Shown piece after piece: positions 7,260-16,179 of a DNA stretch of 64,000 bases. Source of the stretch: Petrotoga mexicana DSM 14811 (lineage in GTDB: Bacteria > Thermotogota > Thermotogae > Petrotogales > Petrotogaceae); assembly GCF_002895565.1 (NCBI RefSeq), contig NZ_AZRN01000012.1, positions 124,001 to 188,000 on the forward strand, written 5' to 3'. Position 1 is the first letter of the stretch, and every line of letters begins with the position of its first letter. A model generated the notes under the pieces. That model did no database searches. It was not told where the DNA came from and saw nothing but the letters and a program-made list of their open reading frames with translations. The position numbers and the translations under genes were made by a program.

Positions 7260-7937
7260 ATGATGAAAAATTTATTAAAAGATTATCAAGTTCATATTTT
7301 TATTGGGATGTTTGGTTCTGGAAAAACAGAAGTTTCGATGAACGTAGCCTTGGAATTGAAAAAAGAGAACAAGAATGTAGCAATTGCGGATTTGGATATC
7401 ATAAGTCCGTACTTTCGGGTAAGAGATAAAATAAAAGAATTGAATCGAAAAGATATTAAAGTAATCGCTCCCCCAGCAAAATACATGCATGCAGACGTTC
7501 CCATCGTACCAGGTGAGATAGGAGGTTACATAACAAACCAAGATTATAAGACGGTGATAGATGTAGGTGGGAACGAAGATGGTGTAAAAGTTTTAGGATC
7601 TTTAAAAAATTATATAGATAATTCAAAATGTGCCCTTTACCTTGTAATCAATACGCGAAGACCTTTTATGGATACGAAAAAACATATAATAAAAAATTTG
7701 CAATCTTTAGAAAGTAACTCACGATTAAAAATCAATTATTTAGTTGTAAATTCGAACATTCAAAATGAAACAACTAAAGAAATCATAGAAGAAGGAGAAA
7801 ACATAATAGAAGAAGTATCTCAGATAACAAATATCCCCGTCGCATTTACAGTGGTATCAAAAGATTTGGAAGATAAGATAAATACCAAGTTCGAAAAATT
7901 TGTGATTCAAAGATTTTTTGGAGATTATGGTTTTTGA
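7260..7937 (+). CDS. P-loop ATPase of unknown function in the buk/ptb cluster
   Basis: 225 residues with an N-terminal Walker A (IGMFGSGKTE, about residues 15-24), a switch-like segment IADLDIISPYFRVRDKI near residue 45, and a Walker B-like VIDVGGNEDGV near residue 100. The layout resembles the MinD/CobQ type of SIMIBI NTPases. No membrane segments are seen. It follows the second buk by 18 bases with AAAGGAG upstream and must be co-transcribed. No function is established for it. Because it lies between the acid kinases and the oxidoreductase, roles such as cofactor or cluster insertion for that enzyme are possible but unproven. Confidence 0.75.
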   Translation: MMKNLLKDYQVHIFIGMFGSGKTEVSMNVALELKKENKNVAIADLDIISPYFRVRDKIKELNRKDIKVIAPPAKYMHADVPIVPGEIGGYITNQDYKTVIDVGGNEDGVKVLGSLKNYIDNSKCALYLVINTRRPFMDTKKHIIKNLQSLESNSRLKINYLVVNSNIQNETTKEIIEEGENIIEEVSQITNIPVAFTVVSKDLEDKINTKFEKFVIQRFFGDYGF

Positions 7938-7997
7938 GTGCTCTGAACGAGTTACAGAATTAAAGAATAAACACCCATTTCTTTATAGATCTTGCAG

Positions 7998-8106
7998 GGT
8001 TAAGGGATCCCAGGTTCCTTCCTTAGAAGGGTAGGGAGTGGTGGCAAGTAGATAAAAATTCTTTTATCCTTATGGGTGGGGAGCGGGGCGAAGGGGCGCT
8101 AAAACA
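7998..8106 (+). repeat. GC-rich interspersed repeat, copy A
   Basis: The spacer between the P-loop ATPase and the ferredoxin gene contains TTATGGGTGGGGAGCGGGG directly followed by CGAAGGGGCGCTAAAACAGG (8070-8106). It is a GC-rich island in AT-rich surroundings. The same core is found near 22122, 31475 and 59708. The preceding stretch (about 7998-8036, with GGGATCCCAGGTTCCTTCC) resembles part of the block at 31570-31605, so the repeat is composite. Confidence 0.85.
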
Positions 8107-8157
8107 GGCTTCACAACTTCTAAAGTCAGTAAAAATTGAATGATTGGAGGGAAAACG

Positions 8158-8391
8158 ATGAAAGAAACAAAATTCTCAATTGATATTGATAAAGAAAGAT
8201 GCAAAGGATGTGGACTATGTATTGAAGCTTGTCCCAAGGATGTCTTAGAATTTTCTAAAGGGTACAATAGCAAAGGGTATCATCCAGCACAAGTTAAGAA
8301 CGTTGAAAATTGTATAGGATGTGGTTTTTGCTATCAAATGTGTCCTGATGTATGTATAACTGTAAAAGTATTAGAAAAGGCAAGGAGTTGA
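8158..8391 (+). CDS. 2-oxoacid:ferredoxin oxidoreductase, ferredoxin-type delta subunit
   Basis: A 77-residue protein with two 4Fe-4S motifs, CKGCGLCIEACP and CIGCGFCYQMCP. It acts as the small electron-carrying subunit of a four-subunit 2-oxoacid:ferredoxin oxidoreductase. The ATG at 8158 is chosen because TTGGAGGG lies six bases upstream; an ATG 18 bases earlier lies ahead of that site and lacks one of its own. The alpha subunit gene follows after five bases. Together with the three downstream genes it forms a complete KorDABC-type or VOR-type enzyme. Confidence 0.9.
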   Translation: MKETKFSIDIDKERCKGCGLCIEACPKDVLEFSKGYNSKGYHPAQVKNVENCIGCGFCYQMCPDVCITVKVLEKARS

Positions 8392-8396
8392 TTTTT

Positions 8397-9461
8397 ATGG
8401 AAAAAGCCGAAAAAGTTATGGTTAAAGGTACCGAAGCAATAGGTGAAGCTGCAGTAAGAGCAGGATGTAGATTATATTTTGGCTATCCAATTACTCCACA
8501 AAGTGAATTAACAGAATACATGGCAAGAAGATTACCTGAGGTAAATGGAACTTTTTTACAAGCTGAAAGCGAAGTGGCAGTTTCAAATATGATATATGGA
8601 GCAGCTAGCACTGGAAAAAGAGTTATGACTTCCACTTCTTCCCCTGGATTCTCTTTAATGCAAGAAGGGGTTTCTTACATAGCAGGGGCTGAACTTCCAT
8701 GCGTTTTTGTAAACGTTGTGAGAGGTGGACCAGGATTGGGAGATATACAACCAGCGCAATCAGACTATTTTCAAGCCACAAAAGGTGGTGGGCATGGCGA
8801 TTATAAGTTGATCGTGTATGGTCCTGAATCCCTTCAAGAAGCTGTTGAATTGACTATTCGAGCTTTCGATGTAGCCGATAAGTACAGAATACCGGTGTTA
8901 CTATTGACAGATGGATTACTTGGTCAAATGATGGAACCAGTAAAATTCCCCGGCTTTAAAAATCTAAACACTTTACCTGATCATTCAGATTGGGCATTGA
9001 CTGGAACAAAAATGCAGCGAGAACCACACAGAGTTACATCCTTTGATTTGGACCCTGTAAAATTAGAAAAAATGAATATTCAAAGACATGAAAAATACAA
9101 AACAATAGTAAAAGAAGAAAAATTATTTGAAGAATATAAATTAAACGATGCAGAAGTTGTGCTGGTTGCCTATGGAACGATGGGAAGAATAGTTAAATCA
9201 GTTGTGGATACTGCCAGGGAGAAAGGCGTAAAAGCAGGGGTATTTCGCCCAATAAGTTTATGGCCATTTCCATATGAAGAATTGGGAAGATACACTGAAA
9301 ACGCTAAATTGTTCTTCACCGTAGAAATGAGTTTCGGTCAGATGGTGGAGGATGTAAGACTGGCAGTCAACGGAAAAAAACCAGTAGAATTTTATGGAAG
9401 AACGGGTGGAGTAGTTCCAACCCCAGGAGAAGTATTGGCAAAATTAATGGAATTAGTTTAA
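8397..9461 (+). CDS. 2-oxoacid:ferredoxin oxidoreductase alpha subunit
   Basis: 354 residues, catalytic alpha chain of the pyruvate/2-oxoglutarate/2-oxoisovalerate:ferredoxin oxidoreductase family, which oxidatively decarboxylates a 2-oxoacid to acyl-CoA. The N-terminal segment GCRLYFGYPITPQSELTEYM and the block TSTSSPGFSLMQEGVSYIAGAELP are hallmarks of the alpha (VorB/KorA) type. The ATG at 8397 is preceded by AAGGAGTTG; upstream starts lie inside the ferredoxin gene. Given the linked aminotransferase, ptb and two buk genes, a branched-chain 2-oxoacid is the likeliest substrate, but 2-oxoglutarate cannot be excluded. Confidence 0.9.
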   Translation: MEKAEKVMVKGTEAIGEAAVRAGCRLYFGYPITPQSELTEYMARRLPEVNGTFLQAESEVAVSNMIYGAASTGKRVMTSTSSPGFSLMQEGVSYIAGAELPCVFVNVVRGGPGLGDIQPAQSDYFQATKGGGHGDYKLIVYGPESLQEAVELTIRAFDVADKYRIPVLLLTDGLLGQMMEPVKFPGFKNLNTLPDHSDWALTGTKMQREPHRVTSFDLDPVKLEKMNIQRHEKYKTIVKEEKLFEEYKLNDAEVVLVAYGTMGRIVKSVVDTAREKGVKAGVFRPISLWPFPYEELGRYTENAKLFFTVEMSFGQMVEDVRLAVNGKKPVEFYGRTGGVVPTPGEVLAKLMELV

Positions 9462-9476
9462 AGGAAGGTGAGATTA

Positions 9477-10232
9477 ATGGCCTATGCAGAAAGATTTAAA
9501 GCACCAACCTCATTAAGTGAAAAAGAGTTTACATATTGCCCAGGATGTTCTCACGGAATTGTTCATAGATTGATTGCTGAAGTAATCGATGAGTTGGAAA
9601 TACAAGGTAAAACCATAATGGTTGCACCTGTTGGATGTTCCGTATTTGCTTATGAATTTTTTGATGTAGATGGCACCGTAGCAGCTCACGGAAGGGCACC
9701 TGCGGTAGCTACTGGTATCAAAAGAGCAAGTCCAGATAACGTTGTTTTTACATACCAAGGGGACGGTGATTTAGCAGCTATTGGAACCGCAGAAATAATA
9801 CATGCTGCCAATAGAGGTGAACGTATTACAACAATTTTTATAAACAATGCTATATACGGTATGACAGGAGGACAAATGGCACCAACTACCCTTTTAGGAA
9901 TGAAAACCACAACTAGCCCATATGGAAGAAGAGAAAATATTGAAGGGTATCCTATTCATGTTTCAGAGGTTCTAAAAGAATTGTCAGGAGTTGCGTTTCT
10001 AGCTCGTACAAAAGTTACAACTCCGCAAGACGTAATAAAAACAAAAAAGTATATAAAAAAGGCTTTTTATGCTCAACTCAATAATATAGGTTTTGGTTTA
10101 GTTGAAGTTTTATCAACATGCCCCACTAATTGGGGATTAACACCCATAGAATCTATGAAGTGGTTGGAAGATAATATGGTAAAAGAGTTTCCTTTAGGTG
10201 TATATGTTGATAAAGTGGGAGATGTTCGCTAG
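9477..10232 (+). CDS. 2-oxoacid:ferredoxin oxidoreductase beta subunit (TPP-binding)
   Basis: 251 residues carrying the thiamine pyrophosphate domain: YCPGCSHGIVHRL near the N-terminus, GRAPAVATGIKRASPDNVVF, then the TPP motif GDGDLAAIGTAEIIHAANRG followed by FINNAIYGMTGGQ. These are the diagnostic features of the beta subunit of KorAB/VorAB-type enzymes. The ATG at 9477 has AAGGAAGGTGAG just upstream, better placed than the GTG at 9468. It follows the alpha gene by 15 bases. The gamma gene comes 61 bases later, after a small hairpin. Confidence 0.9.
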   Translation: MAYAERFKAPTSLSEKEFTYCPGCSHGIVHRLIAEVIDELEIQGKTIMVAPVGCSVFAYEFFDVDGTVAAHGRAPAVATGIKRASPDNVVFTYQGDGDLAAIGTAEIIHAANRGERITTIFINNAIYGMTGGQMAPTTLLGMKTTTSPYGRRENIEGYPIHVSEVLKELSGVAFLARTKVTTPQDVIKTKKYIKKAFYAQLNNIGFGLVEVLSTCPTNWGLTPIESMKWLEDNMVKEFPLGVYVDKVGDVR

Positions 10233-10240
10233 TCATCTTA

Positions 10241-10274
10241 TATTCCCTTGTTCTTACAAATATCAAAGGGAATA
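10241..10274 (+). promoter_or_regulatory. Intercistronic hairpin between beta and gamma subunit genes
   Basis: TATTCCCTT (10241-10249) pairs with AAGGGAATA (10266-10274) around a 16-nt loop. There is no T-tract, so it is not a standard terminator. It could adjust mRNA stability between the beta and gamma genes. Confidence 0.4.
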
Positions 10275-10293
10275 AATAAATGGAGGTGTTTTT

Positions 10294-10836
10294 ATGTCAT
10301 ACCATGGGTTAATAGCCGCCGGTTTTGGTGGACAAGGTGTAATGCTTTTCGGTCAAATAATTTCTTTAGCGGCTATGATTGATGGAAAATATACCACATG
10401 GCTTCCATCATATGGACCTGAAATGCGAGGTGGAACTGCAAACTGTACGGTAATAATTTCTGATGAATACATTGCGTCACCGGTGTTAGATGAACCGAAT
10501 GAAGTTGCTGCGTTCAATATTCCGTCTATGATAAAATTTGAAAAAGCATTGAAAGAGAATGGGCTATTGTTGATCAACTCTTCTGTGATCGATAGAAAAC
10601 CAGAAAGAAAAGACATACATTTAGTTAAAGTACCTGCTAATGAAATAGCGGACGAACTAGGTAATTTAAAAGTTTTAAATATGGTTATGCTTGGAGCTTA
10701 CTTAAAAGCAACACAAGCAGTCAGCTTTGAAGCCGTAGAAGAAGCTTTAAAAGAAAAATTAACAGGGAAAAAGGGAAAATTGTTAGAAATAAACCTAAAG
10801 GCAATAAAAGCGGGTATGAAAGAAACTGTAAAATAA
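10294..10836 (+). CDS. 2-oxoacid:ferredoxin oxidoreductase gamma subunit
   Basis: 180 residues of the pyruvate/ketoisovalerate oxidoreductase gamma domain. Signs are AAGFGGQGVMLFGQIISLAAM at the N-terminus (cofactor-binding glycine-rich loop) and YGPEMRGGTANCTVIISDEYIASP, which is nearly invariant in the family. It completes the four-subunit enzyme encoded by the preceding genes. TGGAGGTG precedes the ATG. A strong bidirectional terminator follows and closes the operon. Confidence 0.9.
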   Translation: MSYHGLIAAGFGGQGVMLFGQIISLAAMIDGKYTTWLPSYGPEMRGGTANCTVIISDEYIASPVLDEPNEVAAFNIPSMIKFEKALKENGLLLINSSVIDRKPERKDIHLVKVPANEIADELGNLKVLNMVMLGAYLKATQAVSFEAVEEALKEKLTGKKGKLLEINLKAIKAGMKETVK

Positions 10837-10845
10837 GAAAATAAT

Positions 10846-10880
10846 ATAATAAATGCTGGAAATTTTCCAGCATTTATTAT
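10846..10880. terminator. Bidirectional terminator between the oxidoreductase operon and tRNA-Ser
   Basis: A 35-base near-perfect palindrome, ATAATAAATGCTGGAA pairing with TTCCAGCATTTATTAT across a three-base centre. A and T runs on its flanks allow it to end both the rightward operon and the leftward tRNA transcript. Confidence 0.8.
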
Positions 10881-10886
10881 TCTTGA

Positions 10887-10977
10887 TGGCGGAGAGAGTG
10901 GGATTTGAACCCACGGACAGCTTTTAACCGTCACACGCTCTCCAGGCGTGCGCCTTCGACCACTCGGCCATCTCTCC
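10887..10977 (-). tRNA. tRNA-Ser (anticodon GGA)
   Basis: On the minus strand the sequence starts GGAGAGATGGCCGAGTGG and ends TCTCTCCGCCA. The acceptor stem GGAGAGA pairs with TCTCTCC and CCA is encoded. The anticodon stem CACGC/GCGTG encloses the loop CTGGAGA, giving anticodon GGA (reads UCC/UCU). A long variable arm (GACGGTTAAAAGCTGTC) and the T arm with GGTTCAAATCC are present, as expected of a class II serine tRNA, 91 nt with CCA. Confidence 0.97.
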
Positions 10978-11056
10978 ATAATAGTTATTAACTTTTCCGA
11001 AATTTATTATATCATAATAATCCCTTACCGTCAACCATTCACAGAACTAATTGTCG

Positions 11057-12070
11057 TTATATTTTAGATAATCCCAAATTAGGAACAACATCCAAATCTA
11101 ACGTATCAAACATGTTTCTTATATACTTTTCGTACCCAGCACGGCATATCATCGCTGCATTATCAGTACATAACGATTGTCTTGGATAATAGATATTCAA
11201 TTTGTCTTTAAAAGTATTTAATTTTTCTCTCAACAGAGAGTTTGCGGCAACTCCTCCTGCTATTACAATATCTTTTATATTTTCTTTAATTGCAAATTTA
11301 GTAACTTTATAAACAAGGGTGTCTATTATTGCTTCTTGAAATGAAGCAGCTATATCTTCTTTTTTTGCCTCCGGATAATCTCTTACAAAATACAAAACAG
11401 ATGTTTTTAAGCCAGAAAAAGAAAAGTCGTATCCTTTGTTGTACAATGGTCTAGGAAAATCGTACAATTTTTGAGCCTTTTTTGAAATTTCATCTATAAC
11501 TGGTCCTCCTGGATAACCTAAATCCAAAATCCTGGCGACTTTATCAAAAGCTTCTCCTGCCGCATCATCACGTGTTTCCCCTATTATTTCAAAGTCCAAA
11601 TAATCTTTAACCAGCAAAATTGCTGTATGTCCACCGGAAACTAATAATGTGACAAAAGGAGGTTTCAGTTTTGGGAATTCAAGAAAGTTAGCATATATAT
11701 GACCCATTAAATGATTTACACCAATTAATGGTTTACCCAAGGATAAAGAGATCCCCTTAGCAAAACTTACCCCAATAAGTAAGGCCCCGATTAATCCAGG
11801 GCCAAAAGATACACTAACTGCATCTATGTCATTTGGGGTAATTTGTGCCTCTTCGAAGGCTTTTAAACTTAATTTGTACAAAACTTCGACATGTTTTCGA
11901 GCGGCAACTTCTGGTACAACTCCTCCAAATATCTTATGAACATCGATCTGTGAATAAACTAAATTAGAAAGCAATTGATCTTTACCTTTTAATATTGCCA
12001 CCGCAGTTTCATCACATGAAGTTTCTACTCCAAAAATAATCGGATCTTTTTCACTTTCTAATATGTTCAA
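11057..12070 (-). CDS. tsaD: tRNA N6-adenosine threonylcarbamoyltransferase
   Basis: 337 residues of the Kae1/TsaD/Gcp family, which transfers the threonylcarbamoyl group to A37 of ANN-decoding tRNAs. The metal-binding HLMGH motif (in [13 protein letters not shown]), the N-terminal [13 protein letters not shown] and the phosphate loop [12 protein letters not shown] identify it. The start is a TTG whose last three bases form the TGA stop of clpX, so the two are coupled. Its ATPase partner TsaE is encoded in the same window (61402-61881). Confidence 0.95.
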   Translation of the reverse strand: MNILESEKDPIIFGVETSCDETAVAILKGKDQLLSNLVYSQIDVHKIFGGVVPEVAARKHVEVLYKLSLKAFEEAQITPNDIDAVSVSFGPGLIGALLIGVSFAKGISLSLGKPLIGVNHLMGHIYANFLEFPKLKPPFVTLLVSGGHTAILLVKDYLDFEIIGETRDDAAGEAFDKVARILDLGYPGGPVIDEISKKAQKLYDFPRPLYNKGYDFSFSGLKTSVLYFVRDYPEAKKEDIAASFQEAIIDTLVYKVTKFAIKENIKDIVIAGGVAANSLLREKLNTFKDKLNIYYPRQSLCTDNAAMICRAGYEKYIRNMFDTLDLDVVPNLGLSKI

Positions 12071-13296
12071 GCGCTTTCCTTCCTTTTAACGGCAGGTTTT
12101 TTCTTAGTTACTACCTCTTCATCTATAACGATTTTGTTAATTTTATTTTTTATCTCAGGTGCTTCATACATTATATCGAGCATTATTTCTTCAAATATTG
12201 TCTTTAATGCCCTTGCACCTGTGCCTCGTTTCAAGGCTTGCGAACATATCTCTTTCATAGCTTCTGTTGTAATTTCTAGTTCTATACCTTCTATTTCCAA
12301 CATCTTTTGATATTGCTTAAATAATGCATTCTTTGGTTCCATGGCAATTTTAACGAGGTCTTCTTGATCTAAATCGTTAAGAGTTGCAACCACAGGGAAT
12401 CTACCTACAAATTCAGGAATTAATCCATACTTAATAAGATCATCTTGAACAATATTTCTTAAGATCTCGCCATCTCTTTGTTTATTATTACTTTTTATGT
12501 CGGCTCCAAATCCTAAAGAAGAATCCTTTACCCTGTGTTTTATTATGTCTGTTAAACCGTCAAACGCCCCTCCTGCAATGAAAAGGATCTTTGAGGTGTC
12601 TATTTGGATAAATTCTTGGTAAGGATGTTTCCTTCCTCCTTGAGGGGGAACGTTAGCTAAAGTTCCTTCAACTATTTTAAGTAATGCTTGTTGTACTCCT
12701 TCACCAGAAACGTCCCTAGTGATTGAAGGGTTTGGCGATTTCCTAGCTATTTTATCAATTTCATCAACATAAATTATTCCTTTTTCAGCTTTTTTTACGT
12801 CATAATCACAAGCTTGCAAAAGTCTTAGTATAACGTTTTCAACGTCATCTCCAACATAACCAGCTTCAGTTAATGTTGTAGCATCTGCAATTGCAAAGGG
12901 GACGTCCAATATCTTAGCTAAAGTCTGAGCGATCAAGGTCTTTCCAGTACCTGTAGGCCCAATCATTAAAACGTTAGATTTATCTAACTCAACATCATTG
13001 ATATTCTTTGAAGAATATATTCTTTTGTAGTGATTGTAAACAGCAACAGAAATTATTTTCTTAGCTGTTTCTTGACCAATTACATATTTATCTAGTTCTG
13101 ATTTTATCTGTCGTGGAGTTGGAAGAGTTTTAACTTTTGCTTCAGCCTTTTCCCCGTTTTTTGTTTTATTCTCTTCAACTAACTCTTGAAAAAGGTTTAT
13201 ACACTCATCACAGATATAAATACCGTTAGGGCCTGCAATTAAAGCTTCTGCTTGGCTTGATGGTTTCCCACAAAAAGAGCAATACTTTTCTGACAT
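12067..13296 (-). CDS. clpX: ATP-dependent Clp protease ATP-binding subunit ClpX
   Basis: 409 residues, the standard ClpX length. It unfolds substrates and feeds them to ClpP. Seen: an N-terminal C4 zinc-binding domain (CSFCGK...CDEC), Walker [12 protein letters not shown], Walker [12 protein letters not shown], the pore loop region [10 protein letters not shown], and SSLGFGADI at the place of the IGF loop that docks to ClpP. The ATG at 13296 is preceded by AGGAGG at eight bases; a TTG directly before it is also possible. No clpP lies next to it here. A -10 hexamer TATAAT occurs on the minus strand at 13347-13352. Confidence 0.95.
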   Translation of the reverse strand: MSEKYCSFCGKPSSQAEALIAGPNGIYICDECINLFQELVEENKTKNGEKAEAKVKTLPTPRQIKSELDKYVIGQETAKKIISVAVYNHYKRIYSSKNINDVELDKSNVLMIGPTGTGKTLIAQTLAKILDVPFAIADATTLTEAGYVGDDVENVILRLLQACDYDVKKAEKGIIYVDEIDKIARKSPNPSITRDVSGEGVQQALLKIVEGTLANVPPQGGRKHPYQEFIQIDTSKILFIAGGAFDGLTDIIKHRVKDSSLGFGADIKSNNKQRDGEILRNIVQDDLIKYGLIPEFVGRFPVVATLNDLDQEDLVKIAMEPKNALFKQYQKMLEIEGIELEITTEAMKEICSQALKRGTGARALKTIFEEIMLDIMYEAPEIKNKINKIVIDEEVVTKKKPAVKRKESA

Positions 13297-13374
13297 CAAT
13301 GATTCCTCCTGTTATACGTTTCTTACTTGTTTAAAGATTCAAACTTATTATACCATTTTTATGTTAAGATAAAT

Positions 13375-14265
13375 TTATAATAAACTCATGTATTTATCGC
13401 CACTATCAGGGGCAATGGTAACAATTCTTCTACCTTTTCCCATTCTATCGGCTAATTTAATCGCTGCCAATATATTTGCACCTGAAGATATTCCTACAAA
13501 TAATCCTTCCTCTTTTGCTAATTTTTTTGTCATTTCAATAGCTTCTTCGTCATCTATCTGCATTACTTCATCTATTAGATTCTGATCCAAATTATCTGGA
13601 ATGAATCCCGCTCCTATACCTTGAATCGTGTGTTTACCAGGGTTACCTCCAGATATGACAGGTGAATTGGTTGGTTCTACTGCCACTATTCTAACACATT
13701 CTGAGAATGCTTTTTTTAACGCCCTTGCTACCCCGGTTATTGTTCCACCAGTTCCCACCCCTGCAACAAAGGCATCTAAAGAATAGTCCATCTGTTTGAT
13801 AATTTCTGGTCCCGTAGTTACTTCATGTGAATATGGATTGGCAGGATTTGAGAACTGATTGGGCATATATCCTTTTGTTTCGTTCACAATATCTAAAGCC
13901 TTGTTAATTGCCCCTTTCATTCCTTGATCAGCGGGAGTAAGTATCAATTCGGCACCAAAAAACTTTAAGATTTTCTTTCTTTCTTCACTCATGCTTTCAG
14001 GCATAGTTAATATGACTCTATAACCTCTGCTTCTACCAATTGCTGCCAAAGCTATACCTGTGTTTCCGCTCGTAGGTTCGACAATTATATTTTGGCTCTC
14101 ATTAAGCTTGTTCTTAATTTCACCATCACTTATCATAAAAAAAGCGGGCCTATCTTTTATACTACCTGCGGGATTATTTTTTTCTAATTTAACAAAAACT
14201 CTTCCAGGTTGAATAATCTTTGATAAGGTAATAATTGGAGTGTTCCCTATCGAGGTGTAAATCAA
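13375..14265 (-). CDS. cysK: Cysteine synthase (O-acetylserine sulfhydrylase)
   Basis: About 296 residues, PLP fold-type II. It makes cysteine from O-acetylserine and sulfide. The Lys in NPAGSIKDRPAFFM forms the Schiff base, PTSGNTGIALAA is the substrate loop and GVGTGGTITGVARAL binds the PLP phosphate. The TTG at 14265 is preferred because GGAAGGTGATC lies five bases before it; an upstream ATG at 14280 has no ribosome site. It lies 91 bases downstream of cysE, which supplies its substrate, so the two form a cysteine-synthesis unit. Confidence 0.93.
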   Translation of the reverse strand: MIYTSIGNTPIITLSKIIQPGRVFVKLEKNNPAGSIKDRPAFFMISDGEIKNKLNESQNIIVEPTSGNTGIALAAIGRSRGYRVILTMPESMSEERKKILKFFGAELILTPADQGMKGAINKALDIVNETKGYMPNQFSNPANPYSHEVTTGPEIIKQMDYSLDAFVAGVGTGGTITGVARALKKAFSECVRIVAVEPTNSPVISGGNPGKHTIQGIGAGFIPDNLDQNLIDEVMQIDDEEAIEMTKKLAKEEGLFVGISSGANILAAIKLADRMGKGRRIVTIAPDSGDKYMSLL

Positions 14266-14356
14266 AAGATCACCTTCCATCTTATATTGTTTCAGATTAG
14301 ATCAAAAAAATTATCTTACTCTTGCATATGTTTTCAGACGTTCCTAGATGAATTAT

Positions 14357-14968
14357 CTAAATTACAAAATCCGAGTTTATTGTATTGTTTAAGTCATAGT
14401 AGTTAGAAGATGGACAATTGGTTTTTTTGATCTTTGCTGGTACCCCAACTGCCAAAGATTTAGGTGGCACATCCATTAAAACAACGGAATTAGCACCAAT
14501 GACCGATTCATCTCCTATGTATATGTGTCCAAGGACCTTAGCCCCAGCACCGATCATCACATTTTTACCAACTATCGGATGTCTTTTACCTATAGTGACA
14601 TTTTTAGCTCCCAGAGTTACCCCGTGATAGATCAACGTCCCACTACCTACACTCGCAGTTTCTCCAATAACAACACCAAAACCGTGGTCAATGACTACTC
14701 CAGGTTCAATATAGGCTGCGGGATGTATATCCATAGAATGTAATATCTTACTCAACACATATATAACGTAAGCAAGAGGATATATCTTGTACCTATAAAA
14801 GAAATTGGCAAAACGGTAAGCCATCAACCCATGAAAAGGGATCGAAGTGAAAAATACCTTCCACTTGTTTTTTGCAACCGGATCCTTTTTGATGTACATA
14901 TCTAAATCTTTTGACAAGGCTTTGAAAATTCTTCCAAAATCCTTAAAAAAATTTAAAATACCTTTCAT
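14357..14968 (-). CDS. cysE: Serine O-acetyltransferase
   Basis: 203 residues, short bacterial type (EpsC/CysE). It acetylates serine with acetyl-CoA, the first step of cysteine synthesis. The C-terminal half is a left-handed beta helix with hexapeptide repeats (HGFGVVIGETASVGSGTLIYHGVTLGA region) and closes with VPPKSLAVGVPAKI. The His in IYHGVTLGA and Asp-His in VIDHGFG are the expected active-site residues. GGGGAGTGA precedes the ATG. It stands upstream of cysK on the same strand. Confidence 0.92.
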   Translation of the reverse strand: MKGILNFFKDFGRIFKALSKDLDMYIKKDPVAKNKWKVFFTSIPFHGLMAYRFANFFYRYKIYPLAYVIYVLSKILHSMDIHPAAYIEPGVVIDHGFGVVIGETASVGSGTLIYHGVTLGAKNVTIGKRHPIVGKNVMIGAGAKVLGHIYIGDESVIGANSVVLMDVPPKSLAVGVPAKIKKTNCPSSNYYDLNNTINSDFVI

Positions 14969-15103
14969 GCAATCACTCCCCGGCTAAATTAAATATAACT
15001 AAAATTGTCGCTATTACAACACGAATTATATCTTAATTTCTTTTCAAGAGAAAGATGATTTCCTAAATTACTGTTAACGCTTCTTCTCTGTAAGATGATT
15101 AAA

Positions 15104-16174
15104 TTAAGTTAGCTTTTTGAACTCTTGAACTAAAAAACTGGCTCTTTTTTCGTTTTTCTTTTCTTCTAATACTAATTCTTTCGGTGATAGGTAAACTCTT
15201 AAATTTTCTGACATTCTAGATAAAATTGAACGAATTTTCCTAGTATGTATTGTGATTAAATATTGATTTTCAAAAGAATAAGGCAATTTAAAAGAAATTT
15301 TTGAATTGTTGTTTTCTTTATAAATGTAACTATTACCTTTATTTAACAGTAAGTAGGCAATATTACTTTCAGAGAAGGTTACATATAATTTTGATAGTAC
15401 CTTTTTTAATTCCTTTGTGTTGATTTCTTTTTCTTCAACAAAACTGTTTTGTGTTACCAACAAATTCTTATTGTAAGAAGGGATCGATGAACATATTTTG
15501 ATGAATATTCCGGGGACTCTTAGTACTATATCTTTTTTGTTTATACCAAATTCAAGGATAGAACTTTTTTTCAAAAGATTTAAAGACTTAACTATATGTC
15601 TTGCGGAAATAAACGGAATTTCTCTATGAAACTCCTCACGAACATTCCCGTAGATGCTGTTCAATTTATAATAATTACTCAAATAACCAAAAATTAAATT
15701 ATCATTGAACGTGAAAAAGTCAATGACATCTCCTTCGTTGGCAGAAGCAGAAACAAAATCGAGTTTATTAAGAAAAGACCCTATCTCTTTTTTGCTTAAT
15801 AAAGTAAACTCTCTACTGACCTCTATTTGTTTGGTATCCATCTTTTCTATTTTACTATTCAATGTGATCCCTTGAATTTCAAAGGATATAAGCTTATCTT
15901 CTACAGTTATTTTAACCAAAGAATCATCTTTTAATTTCGTATCCCTTATAATCCCCTTTAAGTATTGGATTGGAACGGAAGCAACTCCATCAAACGGGAG
16001 GAATTCTTTGGTAACATTCAGATATATCTTCGCACATCCATCTGTCGCATAAATTTTAAGAGCTCTGTCATAATAAAAGTAAGCATTTCTGAAGGAGGGT
16101 TCAACGGAACCACAGAATGCGTCAAGAAGTTTTGTAATAGTTTTTAATTCAACATAAGTCAACCAACCTTCCAT
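15104..16174 (-). CDS. Divergent sliding-clamp-like protein (DnaN fold) downstream of polC
   Basis: 356 residues, about the length of the DNA polymerase III beta clamp (366 in E. coli). By eye it follows the three-domain clamp plan. Domain 1 has VASVPIQYLKGIIRD where DnaN has its VPARKF-type helix. Domain 2 opens with REFTLLSKKEIGSFLNKLDF and contains FISARHIVKSLNLLKKSSILEFGI. Domain 3 ends YLITIHTRKIRSILSRM, then RVYLSPKELVLEE and a closing FLVQEFKKL. Identity to canonical DnaN is low. The ATG overlaps no other gene and follows the polC stop by five bases, with AAAGGATG as ribosome site. It could be the PolC clamp or a paralogue; which one is unknown. Confidence 0.6.
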   Translation of the reverse strand: MEGWLTYVELKTITKLLDAFCGSVEPSFRNAYFYYDRALKIYATDGCAKIYLNVTKEFLPFDGVASVPIQYLKGIIRDTKLKDDSLVKITVEDKLISFEIQGITLNSKIEKMDTKQIEVSREFTLLSKKEIGSFLNKLDFVSASANEGDVIDFFTFNDNLIFGYLSNYYKLNSIYGNVREEFHREIPFISARHIVKSLNLLKKSSILEFGINKKDIVLRVPGIFIKICSSIPSYNKNLLVTQNSFVEEKEINTKELKKVLSKLYVTFSESNIAYLLLNKGNSYIYKENNNSKISFKLPYSFENQYLITIHTRKIRSILSRMSENLRVYLSPKELVLEEKKNEKRASFLVQEFKKLT

Positions 16175-16179
16175 TTATT

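Noticed and set aside
10698-10979. 93-residue minus-strand reading frame
   Set aside because: It runs through the tRNA-Ser gene and the terminator.
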